DNA of 64,000 nt from Winogradskyella undariae (GCF_013285155.1 NZ_JABTEL010000002.1:248001-312000), one strand, 5' to 3'; shown: positions 18,426 through 25,431, numbered from the stretch's first letter. The notes: a model not told the origin generated them from the sequence alone. Numbers and translations are program-made.

Positions 18426-18667
18426 GTAAAAAAGACAAAAACAAAGGAGCAGTAAAACCAGACGTTGCAAATGACGAAAACAAAGGAAGAGTAAAGATGG
18501 ATCTTTCAAGTGAAGCTATAGAAATGCATATAAAAGGTACTGCTGTAGATATAACAGATCTAATAGCCCAAGCCTTACTATCAAGGCCAGAGATAATAAT
18601 ATTCTTTAAAGCAGCTATAGATGTTGTTGAGTCATTTAAAGGATCTAATAATAAAAGCGGAGAGTGA
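18422..18667 (+). CDS. Hypothetical early protein
   Basis: An 81-residue protein with a charged, lysine-rich start and a helical second half (TDLIAQALLSRPEIIIFFKAAIDVVESF). No family recognised. Overlaps or abuts its neighbours on both sides within the early operon. Confidence 0.6.
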   Translation: MSKKDKNKGAVKPDVANDENKGRVKMDLSSEAIEMHIKGTAVDITDLIAQALLSRPEIIIFFKAAIDVVESFKGSNNKSGE

Positions 18668-18669
18668 TT

Positions 18670-18885
18670 ATGAGTACAGAATTAGCAAATAAAATCCTAG
18701 AGGCATGTTATGTCAGTCCAACAGCAGAAAAAACCCAATTGGTAATTGAAGTATTAGAGGACACAGAACTAGAATCCCCAACAACCCAAGGAACAGAGAT
18801 ATGTGATGCCTTAGGTATCGCAAGAAGAAAAAACAGAAGTGCAATAGCCAATATAATTAATAAATACAACGAAGACCATGAGTAA
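18670..18885 (+). CDS. Hypothetical early protein
   Basis: A 71-residue acidic protein. A GTG at 18664 overlapping the upstream stop would add two residues; I prefer the ATG at 18670. The C-terminal half (EICDALGIARRKNRSAIANII) could be a helix-turn-helix. Overlaps the next gene by 8 bases. Confidence 0.6.
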   Translation: MSTELANKILEACYVSPTAEKTQLVIEVLEDTELESPTTQGTEICDALGIARRKNRSAIANIINKYNEDHE

Positions 18886-19549
18886 CACACTAGACATTTC
18901 AAAACTATCAGCTGAAGACAAAGCAGCTCTAATGGCAGAATTAGAAAACAATGCCAAAGCCGAAAAGCAAAAGAAAAAAGAAGACCGTAAAGCGTTCAAA
19001 GAACTAACAGCAGATTTTGTAAACGATAATATAGATAAGTTGATTAATCACAACGATATCACAGGCATCCTTATAGAGCAACTATTTAAGGAATATAAAG
19101 CTGTAGAAACTATTAAAAATGACCTATACGGACGTTCGCACCAAGACAATCACACCTCTACATTACCAGACGGTTCTGCAAGTATTACAATAGGACATAA
19201 TGTGTCTATAAAATTCGATGGTACGGAGTCTGCTGGAGTAGAAAAAATTAAAAACTTCATTATATCATTATCAGATGAAGACAGCAGTTCTAAGGTTAAG
19301 CAATTAGCAAAGATGGTAGATACCTTTTTAAAGCTTAACCCAAAAACAGGCATGTTAAATCCTAGCAAAATCATAGAGCTAAGTAAACTTAGAGATGATT
19401 TTTTAAATGAAGAGTTTGACGATGGTTTAGACATCATCTTTAACGCACAAATCCGCACGCAAAACAGCATGTATGTAAGTGGATGGAAGTACGTTCAGCT
19501 AGATGAAGATAAGCCAATGCAAAAATTAACTTTTAGATTTTCGGTGTAA
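18878..19549 (+). CDS. DUF3164 family protein
   Basis: A 223-residue protein matching the DUF3164 family, which is found almost only in Mu-like and related transposable phages, in the early region. Seen: a lysine-rich helical start (about 20-50), a strand pair (SASITIGHNVSIKFDG, about 100-115), and the C-terminal LRDDFLNEEFDDGLDIIFNAQIR segment typical of the family. The molecular role is unknown. Confidence 0.8.
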   Translation: MSNTLDISKLSAEDKAALMAELENNAKAEKQKKKEDRKAFKELTADFVNDNIDKLINHNDITGILIEQLFKEYKAVETIKNDLYGRSHQDNHTSTLPDGSASITIGHNVSIKFDGTESAGVEKIKNFIISLSDEDSSSKVKQLAKMVDTFLKLNPKTGMLNPSKIIELSKLRDDFLNEEFDDGLDIIFNAQIRTQNSMYVSGWKYVQLDEDKPMQKLTFRFSV

Positions 19550-19551
19550 CT

Positions 19552-19866
19552 ATGAAAAAACGAAACGTAATACCAGGAAAGTATATACCAGTAAAATTAC
19601 CATTCACTTCAACAGTTTTACAATTGTTTTTATTGTATTACTTCAATGTGCCTGATTGGGTTTTAGCAGTATATATAACTATAGCTGCTTTAATTTGGAT
19701 AGCTCTTATAGCTAATAGAATTAACGAAGTTAAAGATGAGAAGTTACTAAACCCAACAATTAACATAAATAATATTATTAAGGAATTAAATATTGAGCCA
19801 AGGAATGAGTCAAAATTTAAAACGAAGCTTAATAATGCAATTAAAGAAGCAAAAAACAATGAATAA
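19552..19866 (+). CDS. Two-segment membrane protein
   Basis: A 104-residue protein with two hydrophobic segments (about residues 20-37 and 39-55) and a charged cytoplasmic tail with the phrase NPTININNIIKELNIEP. Starts two bases after the DUF3164 stop. Function unknown; its C-terminal codons overlap the next gene. Confidence 0.6.
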   Translation: MKKRNVIPGKYIPVKLPFTSTVLQLFLLYYFNVPDWVLAVYITIAALIWIALIANRINEVKDEKLLNPTININNIIKELNIEPRNESKFKTKLNNAIKEAKNNE

Positions 19867-20047
19867 ACAAGACGCACTCAATAAAGTCTCAGTACTCTTT
19901 TGGCTTTTTATAGCTCTCATGGTTCTCGCACTAATTGTTTATGCAGTTACCAATGAGCCATCAGCAAGGATAGCAGCATTTGTGCAAGCCGCAATTGCAA
20001 TGATCATCTTTTTTGTAGGATCAATAATAAATCAATTAAAGTTTTAA
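19859..20047 (+). CDS. Small two-segment membrane protein
   Basis: A 62-residue product starting at the ATG at 19859, overlapping the upstream stop by 8 bases. The longer frame from 19793 would read through a neighbouring gene and has no signal at its start. Two hydrophobic segments (about 11-30 and 38-56). Follows another small membrane gene; the pair may act together, for instance in superinfection exclusion, though nothing proves it. Confidence 0.6.
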   Translation: MNKQDALNKVSVLFWLFIALMVLALIVYAVTNEPSARIAAFVQAAIAMIIFFVGSIINQLKF

Positions 20048-20049
20048 CT

Positions 20050-20202
20050 ATGGCTGTAGACATTCAACAATTCAACGACAACGAAGTATTTGTAAACGAC
20101 AAATTAGTAGTTAAAGACTCCAACGATAACTGGATAGCAAAGGTAGAACTCACCTCCTCAGAAACCGAAGAATTGCAATCCTTTCTTAAAAGACAAAACT
20201 AA
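20050..20202 (+). CDS. 50-residue acidic protein
   Basis: The ATG lies two bases after the previous stop. The product begins MAVDIQQFNDNEVFVNDKLV and is strand-rich, ending in a small acidic helix. No family recognised. Kept because of the tight operon spacing and intact length. Confidence 0.5.
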   Translation: MAVDIQQFNDNEVFVNDKLVVKDSNDNWIAKVELTSSETEELQSFLKRQN

Positions 20203-20207
20203 CAACA

Positions 20208-20267
20208 AACGCTGTGTGTAGGTTAATAACAAACACCCAAATCTACCAAAAGCACGCAGCGTTTTTA
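20208..20267 (+). terminator. Intra-operon hairpin with T run
   Basis: The arms AACGCTGTGTG (20208-20218) and CACGCAGCGTT (20253-20263) pair over 11 bases with one G-U, and a short T run follows. The 34-base loop is large for a terminator. It could be an attenuator or a processing site between early genes. Confidence 0.45.
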
Positions 20268-20279
20268 AACACAATTTAA

Positions 20280-20579
20280 ATGGCACTTAAAACACAATCC
20301 GCACCACCAAAGAAAGCAAAATATGTGCTTTGGTCATTCTTTACAGTTGGCAACACTCAGCACAGCTATATTTTAAGTCTATGCATACAATACGGCTGGT
20401 CTAAAGACCATAAAACTAAAGCTATAAAAGTGGCAGATCTTGGAGCACTAGATAAGTGGCTTCGTGGTACGCACAAAATAGGACAATCACCAGTGTTAAA
20501 ACCACTAAACGATATGTCACCTTATGAGTGTAGTAAGGTTATACACGCATTAGAGCAAATGATTTATAAAACCAAATAA
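20280..20579 (+). CDS. Possible gp16/GemA-like protein
   Basis: A 99-residue protein. Its end (PLNDMSPYECSKVIHALEQM) follows the pattern of the C terminus of phage gp16/GemA (DUF1018) proteins, where a short loop leads to a helix of the form M(S/T)xxExxKxIxxLE. The N-terminal part (TQHSYILSLCIQYGWS) also fits the opening helix of that family. The likeness is short and the assignment uncertain. Gene position among Mu early genes agrees with it. Confidence 0.5.
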   Translation: MALKTQSAPPKKAKYVLWSFFTVGNTQHSYILSLCIQYGWSKDHKTKAIKVADLGALDKWLRGTHKIGQSPVLKPLNDMSPYECSKVIHALEQMIYKTK

Positions 20580-20580
20580 C

Positions 20581-20694
20581 ATGTTCCAATCTACCACCTC
20601 CCTAATCACCATACTTATTATAGCGACACTATGGTTGTCCGCAATGGTTTACGAGTACCTAAAGCAACAAAAACGAAACACTAATAATGACTAA
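20581..20694 (+). CDS. 37-residue single-pass membrane peptide
   Basis: Begins one base after the previous stop and ends by overlapping the next ATG by 8 bases. One hydrophobic segment (about residues 6-23) followed by a basic tail (YLKQQKRNTNND). No family; accepted for its place in a run of overlapping small genes. Confidence 0.45.
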   Translation: MFQSTTSLITILIIATLWLSAMVYEYLKQQKRNTNND

Positions 20695-20827
20695 AGAATT
20701 TCCACCATGCCAGCATCCAGAAGAAACAAAATATCTGCAAGTTATAGATAGTTGTACCGTTTGCGAAACCGTACAAACAATTTGTGGAAGCTGTGGTGAA
20801 ATCTTAAAAACCGAAACCGAATGTTAA
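20687..20827 (+). CDS. 46-residue zinc-ribbon-like peptide
   Basis: A short protein with two CxxC pairs, CTVC and CGSC, about ten residues apart, plus CQH near the N terminus and a final cysteine, consistent with a zinc knuckle. Overlaps the upstream gene by 8 bases and the downstream gene by 7. Mu Com, the mom translational activator, is also a small zinc-finger protein; the resemblance is only in size and metal-site type. Confidence 0.5.
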   Translation: MTKEFPPCQHPEETKYLQVIDSCTVCETVQTICGSCGEILKTETEC

Positions 20828-20958
20828 TATCTATTCTTTATACAATTCAAATAATCATAGGTTTATTTCTGGCTTGCAAAATATCGTATTACTATTTAAA
20901 ATTCGGTAAAGATCCATCAATATTTGAAGCTATGCTACTCATTCTAATTCTCAACTAA
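20821..20958 (+). CDS. 45-residue membrane peptide
   Basis: The ATG overlaps the end of the zinc-ribbon-like gene and the stop shares a base with the next ATG (20958). The product has a hydrophobic start (MLISILYTIQIIIGLFLAC) and a second hydrophobic end. Unknown role. Confidence 0.45.
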   Translation: MLISILYTIQIIIGLFLACKISYYYLKFGKDPSIFEAMLLILILN

Positions 20959-21506
20959 TGACCACACACTACAATTTAGAAATAATCAGCACCTCCACAC
21001 ACTTCAAAGTCACTTATAGAGATAAGAAGTTTAGAGCAGTTACGCATTTGCGAGGTGCAATGGATGATGCCATGTTAAAACATCTTGGTAAAGTAATTCC
21101 ACGTACAGAAGATCAGTTACCCAACTTTATAGATAGTTGGAAAGGAAAAGTGGTCTACAACAAAGAAGTCAAAAACCCAAGCCTATATAGTCTGTTTTTG
21201 CACGAGTGGACAACCTTCTACGAGAACTTCGCACAACTGCAACCAAAGTTTACAGGCGCAGATGGTAATGCCTTAAAGTCAATAATGCAACATTTAAAGC
21301 TTATAGGTCATTCAGATAATGAAGCCTTAGAGGTTTGGAAAGTAATACTAAGCAATTGGCACTCTTTAGACGATTTTCATAAAAACAATACCGATCTAAA
21401 ATACATCAACAGCAAATTTAATATCCTAATCAATGCCATCAAAAAGCAAAACAACACCGTCACCAAAACCAACACTTCTGGCACTAACGGAAGTGTCAGA
21501 TTATAA
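20958..21506 (+). CDS. Hypothetical early protein
   Basis: A 182-residue protein starting with strands (YNLEIISTSTHFKVTYRDKK), then mostly helical with many aromatic residues. No family recognised. The last 74 bases overlap the next gene in a different frame, an unusually long overlap for this operon. Confidence 0.65.
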   Translation: MTTHYNLEIISTSTHFKVTYRDKKFRAVTHLRGAMDDAMLKHLGKVIPRTEDQLPNFIDSWKGKVVYNKEVKNPSLYSLFLHEWTTFYENFAQLQPKFTGADGNALKSIMQHLKLIGHSDNEALEVWKVILSNWHSLDDFHKNNTDLKYINSKFNILINAIKKQNNTVTKTNTSGTNGSVRL

Positions 21507-22014
21507 AAACTCGTTAGTTGTAAAGCATTTTGCAAATATGAATATGCAAAGTGCTTTAAATAGCACATCTAAAGGTATCGGTCTTAGCAGTAGAGATAAA
21601 GCTATAGGCGAAGAGACAATAATACGCTGCATTAAAAATATGTTTATTGGCACATCTATGTATTTCGATAAAGTGTTGGGTGATCGTCAAGCGGAGGTCA
21701 TAGCTGAAGAATTATTGGCTAAAGACGAATACCGTAATCTAAAGTTAGAAGATATTGTTGCAATCTGTATAGAAATAAAGGAAGGTGAAACCTATAAGCT
21801 AACACCAGCTACTATACTTAGGCATATTAAGAAATACACCAAACAGCGTGAAGCTCTAGCAATACAAAACAGCCTGCAGCAAAGCCAAAACCAAAAGCAC
21901 GCAGGTATAGGTCAAAACATAGACGAACGTGCCTTAAAAACCATTAGACAAATAGAGCGTACCAACCAAGAAGTGGTGCGCACTAGAGTAGCAACTAAAA
22001 AATTTTACAAATAA
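21433..22014 (+). CDS. Hypothetical early protein, possibly replication related
   Basis: A 193-residue protein. The middle is helical (SSRDKAIGEETIIRCIKNMF, then VIAEELLAKDEYRNLKLEDIVAIC), ending in a basic, glutamine-rich tail. The central layout recalls proteins of Bacteroidota mobile elements that sit near replication genes, but I cannot assign a family. The start lies inside the preceding gene (74-base overlap); a later start would trim only the proline-rich N terminus. Confidence 0.6.
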   Translation: MPSKSKTTPSPKPTLLALTEVSDYKNSLVVKHFANMNMQSALNSTSKGIGLSSRDKAIGEETIIRCIKNMFIGTSMYFDKVLGDRQAEVIAEELLAKDEYRNLKLEDIVAICIEIKEGETYKLTPATILRHIKKYTKQREALAIQNSLQQSQNQKHAGIGQNIDERALKTIRQIERTNQEVVRTRVATKKFYK

Positions 22015-22016
22015 TA

Positions 22017-22184
22017 ATGCCAGAAACAAACCAAGACCACCTCATAGAAAAGTTAGAACTCATTTCTAACGATCTAAGAGAAGAAATACAAAAGGTAAAT
22101 AAAGCCTTTGAAGTAACAGAACCATTAGCAAACCATTTAGGCTATACGCTATGTCGCAAAACAGGAAACTTAATTAAAAAATGA
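22017..22184 (+). CDS. 55-residue coiled-coil peptide
   Basis: Starts two bases after the previous stop and its stop overlaps the next ATG at 22181. Predicted helical (IEKLELISNDLREEIQKVNK) with a short basic end. No family recognised; supported by gene packing. Confidence 0.5.
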   Translation: MPETNQDHLIEKLELISNDLREEIQKVNKAFEVTEPLANHLGYTLCRKTGNLIKK

Positions 22185-22366
22185 AATATCCAACTTTAGA
22201 AGAAGTAGAAAATGCAGACCATGAACAAATATGTCGATGGATGCGTTTCTTAAAAGTGTCTGGTAATCCAGAAGAACAAAAAGTAATTGTAAGGCTATGT
22301 GAACGCTGCGATGAATTCGGAGGTTTTACAACAGCTATATCAAAAAAAATAGGATGGAAACAATGA
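22181..22366 (+). CDS. Small hypothetical early protein
   Basis: A 61-residue protein (ADHEQICRWMRFLKVSGNPEEQ and then LCERCDEFGGF) of a type often seen in Bacteroidota phages. A CxxC is present, but too few other ligands are seen to call a zinc site. Overlaps both neighbours. Confidence 0.6.
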   Translation: MKYPTLEEVENADHEQICRWMRFLKVSGNPEEQKVIVRLCERCDEFGGFTTAISKKIGWKQ

Positions 22367-22707
22367 GCCAAACCAAAAAACAATCATTCACAGAAGCCTT
22401 GAGCAACACAGCAGTAGGTTTTATAATCAGTTATATCAGTACATTTTTAATCTTTCCGTTAGTAGGTTTAAATACGAGTCCTGGTACCAATTTAGTAATT
22501 GTCATTTACTTCACAGCTGTGAGCATTTTAAGAGGTTATGTATTGCGCAGATGGTTTAACAAAAAAGCAACCAAACCAAGAGCTGAACGTGTTACATACC
22601 CAGACGGTTCTGATTATAAGTTACAATGTTTTGAGTGCGAAATAGACATGCCAGTTAAAAAAATTGAAAATAATTATTTCTGTAGTAACTGCGGATTAAG
22701 ACATTAA
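22354..22707 (+). CDS. Membrane protein with C-terminal zinc ribbon
   Basis: A 117-residue protein with two hydrophobic segments (about residues 20-38 and 45-62) and a cytoplasmic tail carrying CFEC and CSNC about 18 residues apart, a likely zinc ribbon. The unusual pairing of membrane anchor and ribbon may position a nucleic-acid-binding module at the membrane. No family recognised. The gene overlaps its upstream neighbour by 13 bases. Confidence 0.6.
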   Translation: METMSQTKKQSFTEALSNTAVGFIISYISTFLIFPLVGLNTSPGTNLVIVIYFTAVSILRGYVLRRWFNKKATKPRAERVTYPDGSDYKLQCFECEIDMPVKKIENNYFCSNCGLRH

Positions 22708-22710
22708 GCA

Positions 22711-23085
22711 ATGGATATCTACATACCTAAACCAATACTAGATTATTACTGTTCTGTTGATAGTGTGCAGCAGCTTTCAAAAAACACAGCAAAAGAGATT
22801 GTTACACATGCCAATATTCAATATGTAATAACTGGTTATGCAGCATCTGGAGAAGCTGGTCATTTATGGTGTTGGGCAAAGCAAGTTGTGCCGGTGCAAA
22901 TCTATAAAGGAAAACTAAAGCCACTTCACCACAACATGCACCATGTAGAAGTACAACAAGGTAAACGAGAGCGTGGTTATAGTGCGCAGTTATTCACTTT
23001 TGAAGGCAAGCAATACGTTACGCACGAGAGTGAAACTATTACATTTTACCCAACAGAAAGTGGAGTTCAATTAGATTTATTTTAA
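22711..23085 (+). CDS. Hypothetical early protein
   Basis: A 124-residue protein rich in aromatic and histidine residues (HLWCWAKQVVP, LHHNMHHVEV), strand-rich in the second half, ending FYPTESGVQLDLF. The last residues resemble a clamp-binding QxxLxLF peptide; this is a suggestion only. No family recognised. Confidence 0.6.
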   Translation: MDIYIPKPILDYYCSVDSVQQLSKNTAKEIVTHANIQYVITGYAASGEAGHLWCWAKQVVPVQIYKGKLKPLHHNMHHVEVQQGKRERGYSAQLFTFEGKQYVTHESETITFYPTESGVQLDLF

Positions 23086-23103
23086 AAACAAAAACCAATA
23101 ATT

Positions 23104-23736
23104 ATGAATGCAATTTTAAAACTTTTATTAAACGCTAAACCTTTTTTAAGTAATGATGTTACCATTGCAAAGAGTGAAGGTGAATACAGTGATCCAGAAA
23201 TTTGGAAAGCTGATGAGCCATTACACAAAAACAACCAATACTTTCCATTGGCTTTTAAAAGTAAAGCAGATACACAAGCTTATTATCTACCGTATGAACC
23301 TATACTAGATATAACAGGGCGAAATCAAATAATAAGAAGATATCCTGTCAAATACCCTAAGGATCTACAGACTAAAGCATCTGCAAAAAAAACAAATGCG
23401 ATGATAGGCAGTATTAAAGAACATTGGAATTCAGATGATTATGAGATTACAATCAGAGGTGTTTTAATCGGTTCAATTATAAGTGGTAATGTTGAACAAT
23501 GCTATCCTAGAGAAGATTTTGAACGTCTTAAAGATTATGTTACTAAAGCTGAAGCGTTAGATGTATTCTCAGAACCGTTACAATTATTAGGGATTAATCA
23601 AGTAGTTGTTGAATCTTTTACCTTTCCGTTTACAAAAGGTGAAAACGTGCAAGCATATGAAATTAAAGCCTATTCTTCACAGGATCCACAAGTTCTTATC
23701 CAGTTAGATGATAAAGCCCAATGGCAGATAAAGTAA
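23104..23736 (+). CDS. Duplicate of the DUF6046-like tail protein
   Basis: A 210-residue protein clearly homologous to the one at 39459-40133 next to the tape measure. Shared blocks include EPLQLLGIN, FPFTKGENVQAY, GVLIGSII and PREDF. The two differ in their N termini (this copy lacks about 15 residues) and in the middle. Finding a structural-type gene among early genes is odd. It may be a second form of the tail component, or a protein that competes with it. It ends at a strong hairpin (23755-23786). Confidence 0.8.
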   Translation: MNAILKLLLNAKPFLSNDVTIAKSEGEYSDPEIWKADEPLHKNNQYFPLAFKSKADTQAYYLPYEPILDITGRNQIIRRYPVKYPKDLQTKASAKKTNAMIGSIKEHWNSDDYEITIRGVLIGSIISGNVEQCYPREDFERLKDYVTKAEALDVFSEPLQLLGINQVVVESFTFPFTKGENVQAYEIKAYSSQDPQVLIQLDDKAQWQIK

Positions 23737-23754
23737 TAACCTTGCCTATTCCAA

Positions 23755-23786
23755 TATAACGGCATAATCTAAGTTATGCCGTTATA
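23755..23786. terminator. Perfect 13-bp hairpin, probably bidirectional terminator
   Basis: TATAACGGCATAA (23755-23767) pairs perfectly with TTATGCCGTTATA (23774-23786) around a six-base loop. It lies 18 bases after the DUF6046-like gene and overlaps the end of a possible minus-strand peptide gene, so it may end transcription from both sides. Confidence 0.75.
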
Positions 23787-23898
23787 AAGGCATGCCTCCT
23801 CTAATTATAAAAACGATAAAATCGCAAAGCAATGATAAGCCAACTACTAAAGCAATTAAGATTAGAACCTCTTTTATAAAATCTCTAATTTTACGCAT
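23782..23898 (-). CDS. Possible 38-residue membrane peptide
   Basis: A short minus-strand frame: a basic start (MRKIRDFIKEV), one long hydrophobic segment (LILIALVVGLSLL and FIVFII) and a short tail. Size and layout are those of small membrane toxins or holin-like peptides. It lies opposite the leader of the secreted-protein gene and ends in the hairpin at 23755-23786. No promoter or ribosome site is convincing, so it stays a candidate. Confidence 0.35.
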   Translation of the reverse strand: MRKIRDFIKEVLILIALVVGLSLLCDFIVFIIRGGMPL

Positions 23899-23923
23899 AA
23901 TTATAAAATTAAAACAAATTATC

Positions 23924-24511
23924 ATGAAAAAACTATTATTTGCATTACTAATTTCAGCTTCTTTTTGTGTAAATGCACAAAGTGACGGTTACAAAAAACT
24001 ACAGCGAAGTCTATCGGCTTTTTCTGATAATCCAAGTATTACTGTTTTTGTCGATACGGATTACAATTTCTGTGCAACTGCATTAAGTGGTTTTTTGCAA
24101 ACAGAAATGGGATTATCTTCTAAAGATTTTAAGTATGGTCTAGATGAAATTAGTGAGTCTTTTGTTCCAAAAGCTTCAAAAGAAGATTTAAATCTTAAAG
24201 TGACTTATGACTTTGATATCAAAGAAAATATTGAAGGTTATGTTGAAGCAGATGAAATTGTAATTATAAAATCGGTAAACATCACTGGTAGTCCAAAATT
24301 AATTGGTGATTTATTTTTAAGTTTTTGGCCAGGCAAACCTATTATAAAAAAAATAGGTAATCAAAATATAGCGACTAAAGAGCTTTTGAGTGATTTTATT
24401 AGCATGAAGCTATTGGCTAATGGTACTGGAGTAATTACAATCACAAAAGGAGGCACAAATGTTAACTATGAAACAACCTATGGGATTAATAAAGAAAAAT
24501 TAAAAGATTAA
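23924..24511 (+). CDS. Secreted hypothetical protein (prophage cargo)
   Basis: A 195-residue protein. The frame is open from 23792, but the ATG at 23924 opens a textbook signal peptide (MKKLLFALLISASFCVNAQS). The mature part is a mixed strand/helix protein with no cysteine pair or catalytic motif I can name. It is separated from the early operon by a terminator, and so is likely expressed from its own promoter, possibly in the lysogen. Confidence 0.75.
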   Translation: MKKLLFALLISASFCVNAQSDGYKKLQRSLSAFSDNPSITVFVDTDYNFCATALSGFLQTEMGLSSKDFKYGLDEISESFVPKASKEDLNLKVTYDFDIKENIEGYVEADEIVIIKSVNITGSPKLIGDLFLSFWPGKPIIKKIGNQNIATKELLSDFISMKLLANGTGVITITKGGTNVNYETTYGINKEKLKD

Positions 24512-24521
24512 AATAATTTTA

Positions 24522-24529
24522 TATATTTG
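24522..24529 (+). promoter_or_regulatory. -7 promoter element before the candidate RNA
   Basis: TATATTTG is a full match to TAnnTTTG and predicts transcription starting at about 24533-24536, the first bases of the hairpin element at 24532. The -33 box is not clear. Confidence 0.55.
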
Positions 24530-24531
24530 CG

Positions 24532-24652
24532 GTGTCAAACATCGTCTAAGGCTCAAACCTTAGATTTTATTAATTAACATAAGCGATACCCATTGCTACG
24601 TTGCGGGAGCTAGTGATAGCCCTAATTCATTACCTTAGGTGATGTTTGACAC
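24532..24652 (+). ncRNA. Candidate structured RNA closed by a 20-bp helix
   Basis: The arm GTGTCAAACATCGTCTAAGG (24532-24551) pairs along its whole length with CCTTAGGTGATGTTTGACAC (24633-24652), 18 Watson-Crick pairs plus two adjacent G-U pairs. The G-U pairs favour the RNA strand read rightward over a DNA cruciform. Inside are a hairpin GCGAT-ACCC-ATTGC and a hairpin GGG-AG-CTA-GTGA-TAG-CCC with a GNRA-type GTGA tetraloop (24605-24622). CTAAGG (24546-24551) can instead pair with CCTTAG (24558-24563), giving an alternative fold. No protein frame fits. It may be a free small RNA or the 5-prime leader of the gene at 24690, 37 bases on. I do not recognise the family. Confidence 0.7.
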
Positions 24653-24689
24653 AACCGATCAGTGGGTTTCGTGTATAATATTTTCAAAT

Positions 24690-25205
24690 ATGTCAAATGA
24701 AAGTAAAGCCGGAAGGCTTAGTATGCAAGTAACTGATGGATTAGCTGTAGCAGTTTATCCAAATCATGTTCATGAGTTTTTGATTCCAACTAAAGAAGTT
24801 GGTTTAGGTTATGGTGTAACGGCTTATACTATACGTCTACATAAGAAGAGACATTCAAAAGAATTGATTGAAGGAAAACACTTTTTAAGCAGCGTTACTA
24901 TTAGTAACGGTGCTAAAGGTTCTAGTCGTGGCACTATGTGGACAAAAAGAGGTATCGTGCGTTTAGGCTTTTTTATTAAAAGCGAACGTGCTAAATTATT
25001 TAGAGATTGGGCTGAGGACTTAATTATTAAAGTAGATGAACACAAAGATCTTTTTGGACAATTGACCTCTAAACCTCCACAATTACCATCTAAACGCAAT
25101 CATAATCGCTTAACACAAGCTAGACTTGTAGATTTAATGGCAGATGTAGTACGTATAGAAAACACACAAATCAGATTAAGTATCACTAAAAAATTAGGAC
25201 TATGA
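24690..25205 (+). CDS. Bro-N/antirepressor-like regulator
   Basis: A 171-residue protein. A start at 24639 is possible but would run through the right arm of the hairpin element, so I use the ATG at 24690. The block WTKRGIVRLGFFIKSERAKL followed by FRDWAEDLI has the pattern of Bro-N/ORF6N antirepressor domains (an LTxxGxxRL strand-turn and an AKxFRxW helix). Such proteins switch lysogeny or bind DNA. The C-terminal 50 residues are helical and basic. The assignment is by motif impression. The stop overlaps the next start by 4 bases. Confidence 0.6.
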   Translation: MSNESKAGRLSMQVTDGLAVAVYPNHVHEFLIPTKEVGLGYGVTAYTIRLHKKRHSKELIEGKHFLSSVTISNGAKGSSRGTMWTKRGIVRLGFFIKSERAKLFRDWAEDLIIKVDEHKDLFGQLTSKPPQLPSKRNHNRLTQARLVDLMADVVRIENTQIRLSITKKLGL

Positions 25206-25408
25206 AACCACAGACAGCTCTAGATAAGTTTTTAATAGATGAAGCACGGTTTGAAACCGTTAGAAAAGCACTACAAAAATTAATGTTTGCATCAACATCA
25301 ATGTTTTTAAAATGCAATGATGATGTTTTCTTTAAAGAGCTTGAAGATGGCTTGTATTATGTAGATAGAATTATCGATGTAATGGAAGAGCATCATAAGT
25401 CGCATTAA
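25202..25408 (+). CDS. Small hypothetical protein paired with the regulator
   Basis: A 68-residue helical protein (ALDKFLIDEARFETVRKAL; DRIIDVMEEHH). The four-base overlap with the preceding regulator implies translational coupling. A strong terminator follows, so the two genes and the upstream RNA element form one cassette. Confidence 0.6.
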   Translation: MKPQTALDKFLIDEARFETVRKALQKLMFASTSMFLKCNDDVFFKELEDGLYYVDRIIDVMEEHHKSH

Positions 25409-25431
25409 TTTTCGATTGGTCGCCAAACCGT

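Noticed and set aside
18664..18669. GTG start for the gene at 18670
   Set aside because: Possible, since it overlaps the upstream stop, but it adds only two residues and the ATG six bases later is the simpler choice.
23792..23923. N-terminal extension of the secreted protein at 23924
   Set aside because: It would put 44 basic residues in front of a clear signal peptide and would lie over the opposite peptide frame; the internal ATG is the better start.
24532..25205. The long closing helix and neighbouring gene as a retron (msr-msd plus reverse transcriptase)
   Set aside because: Retron RNAs are closed by an inverted repeat, but no reverse transcriptase motif (such as YxDD) exists in the neighbouring genes or elsewhere in the window.
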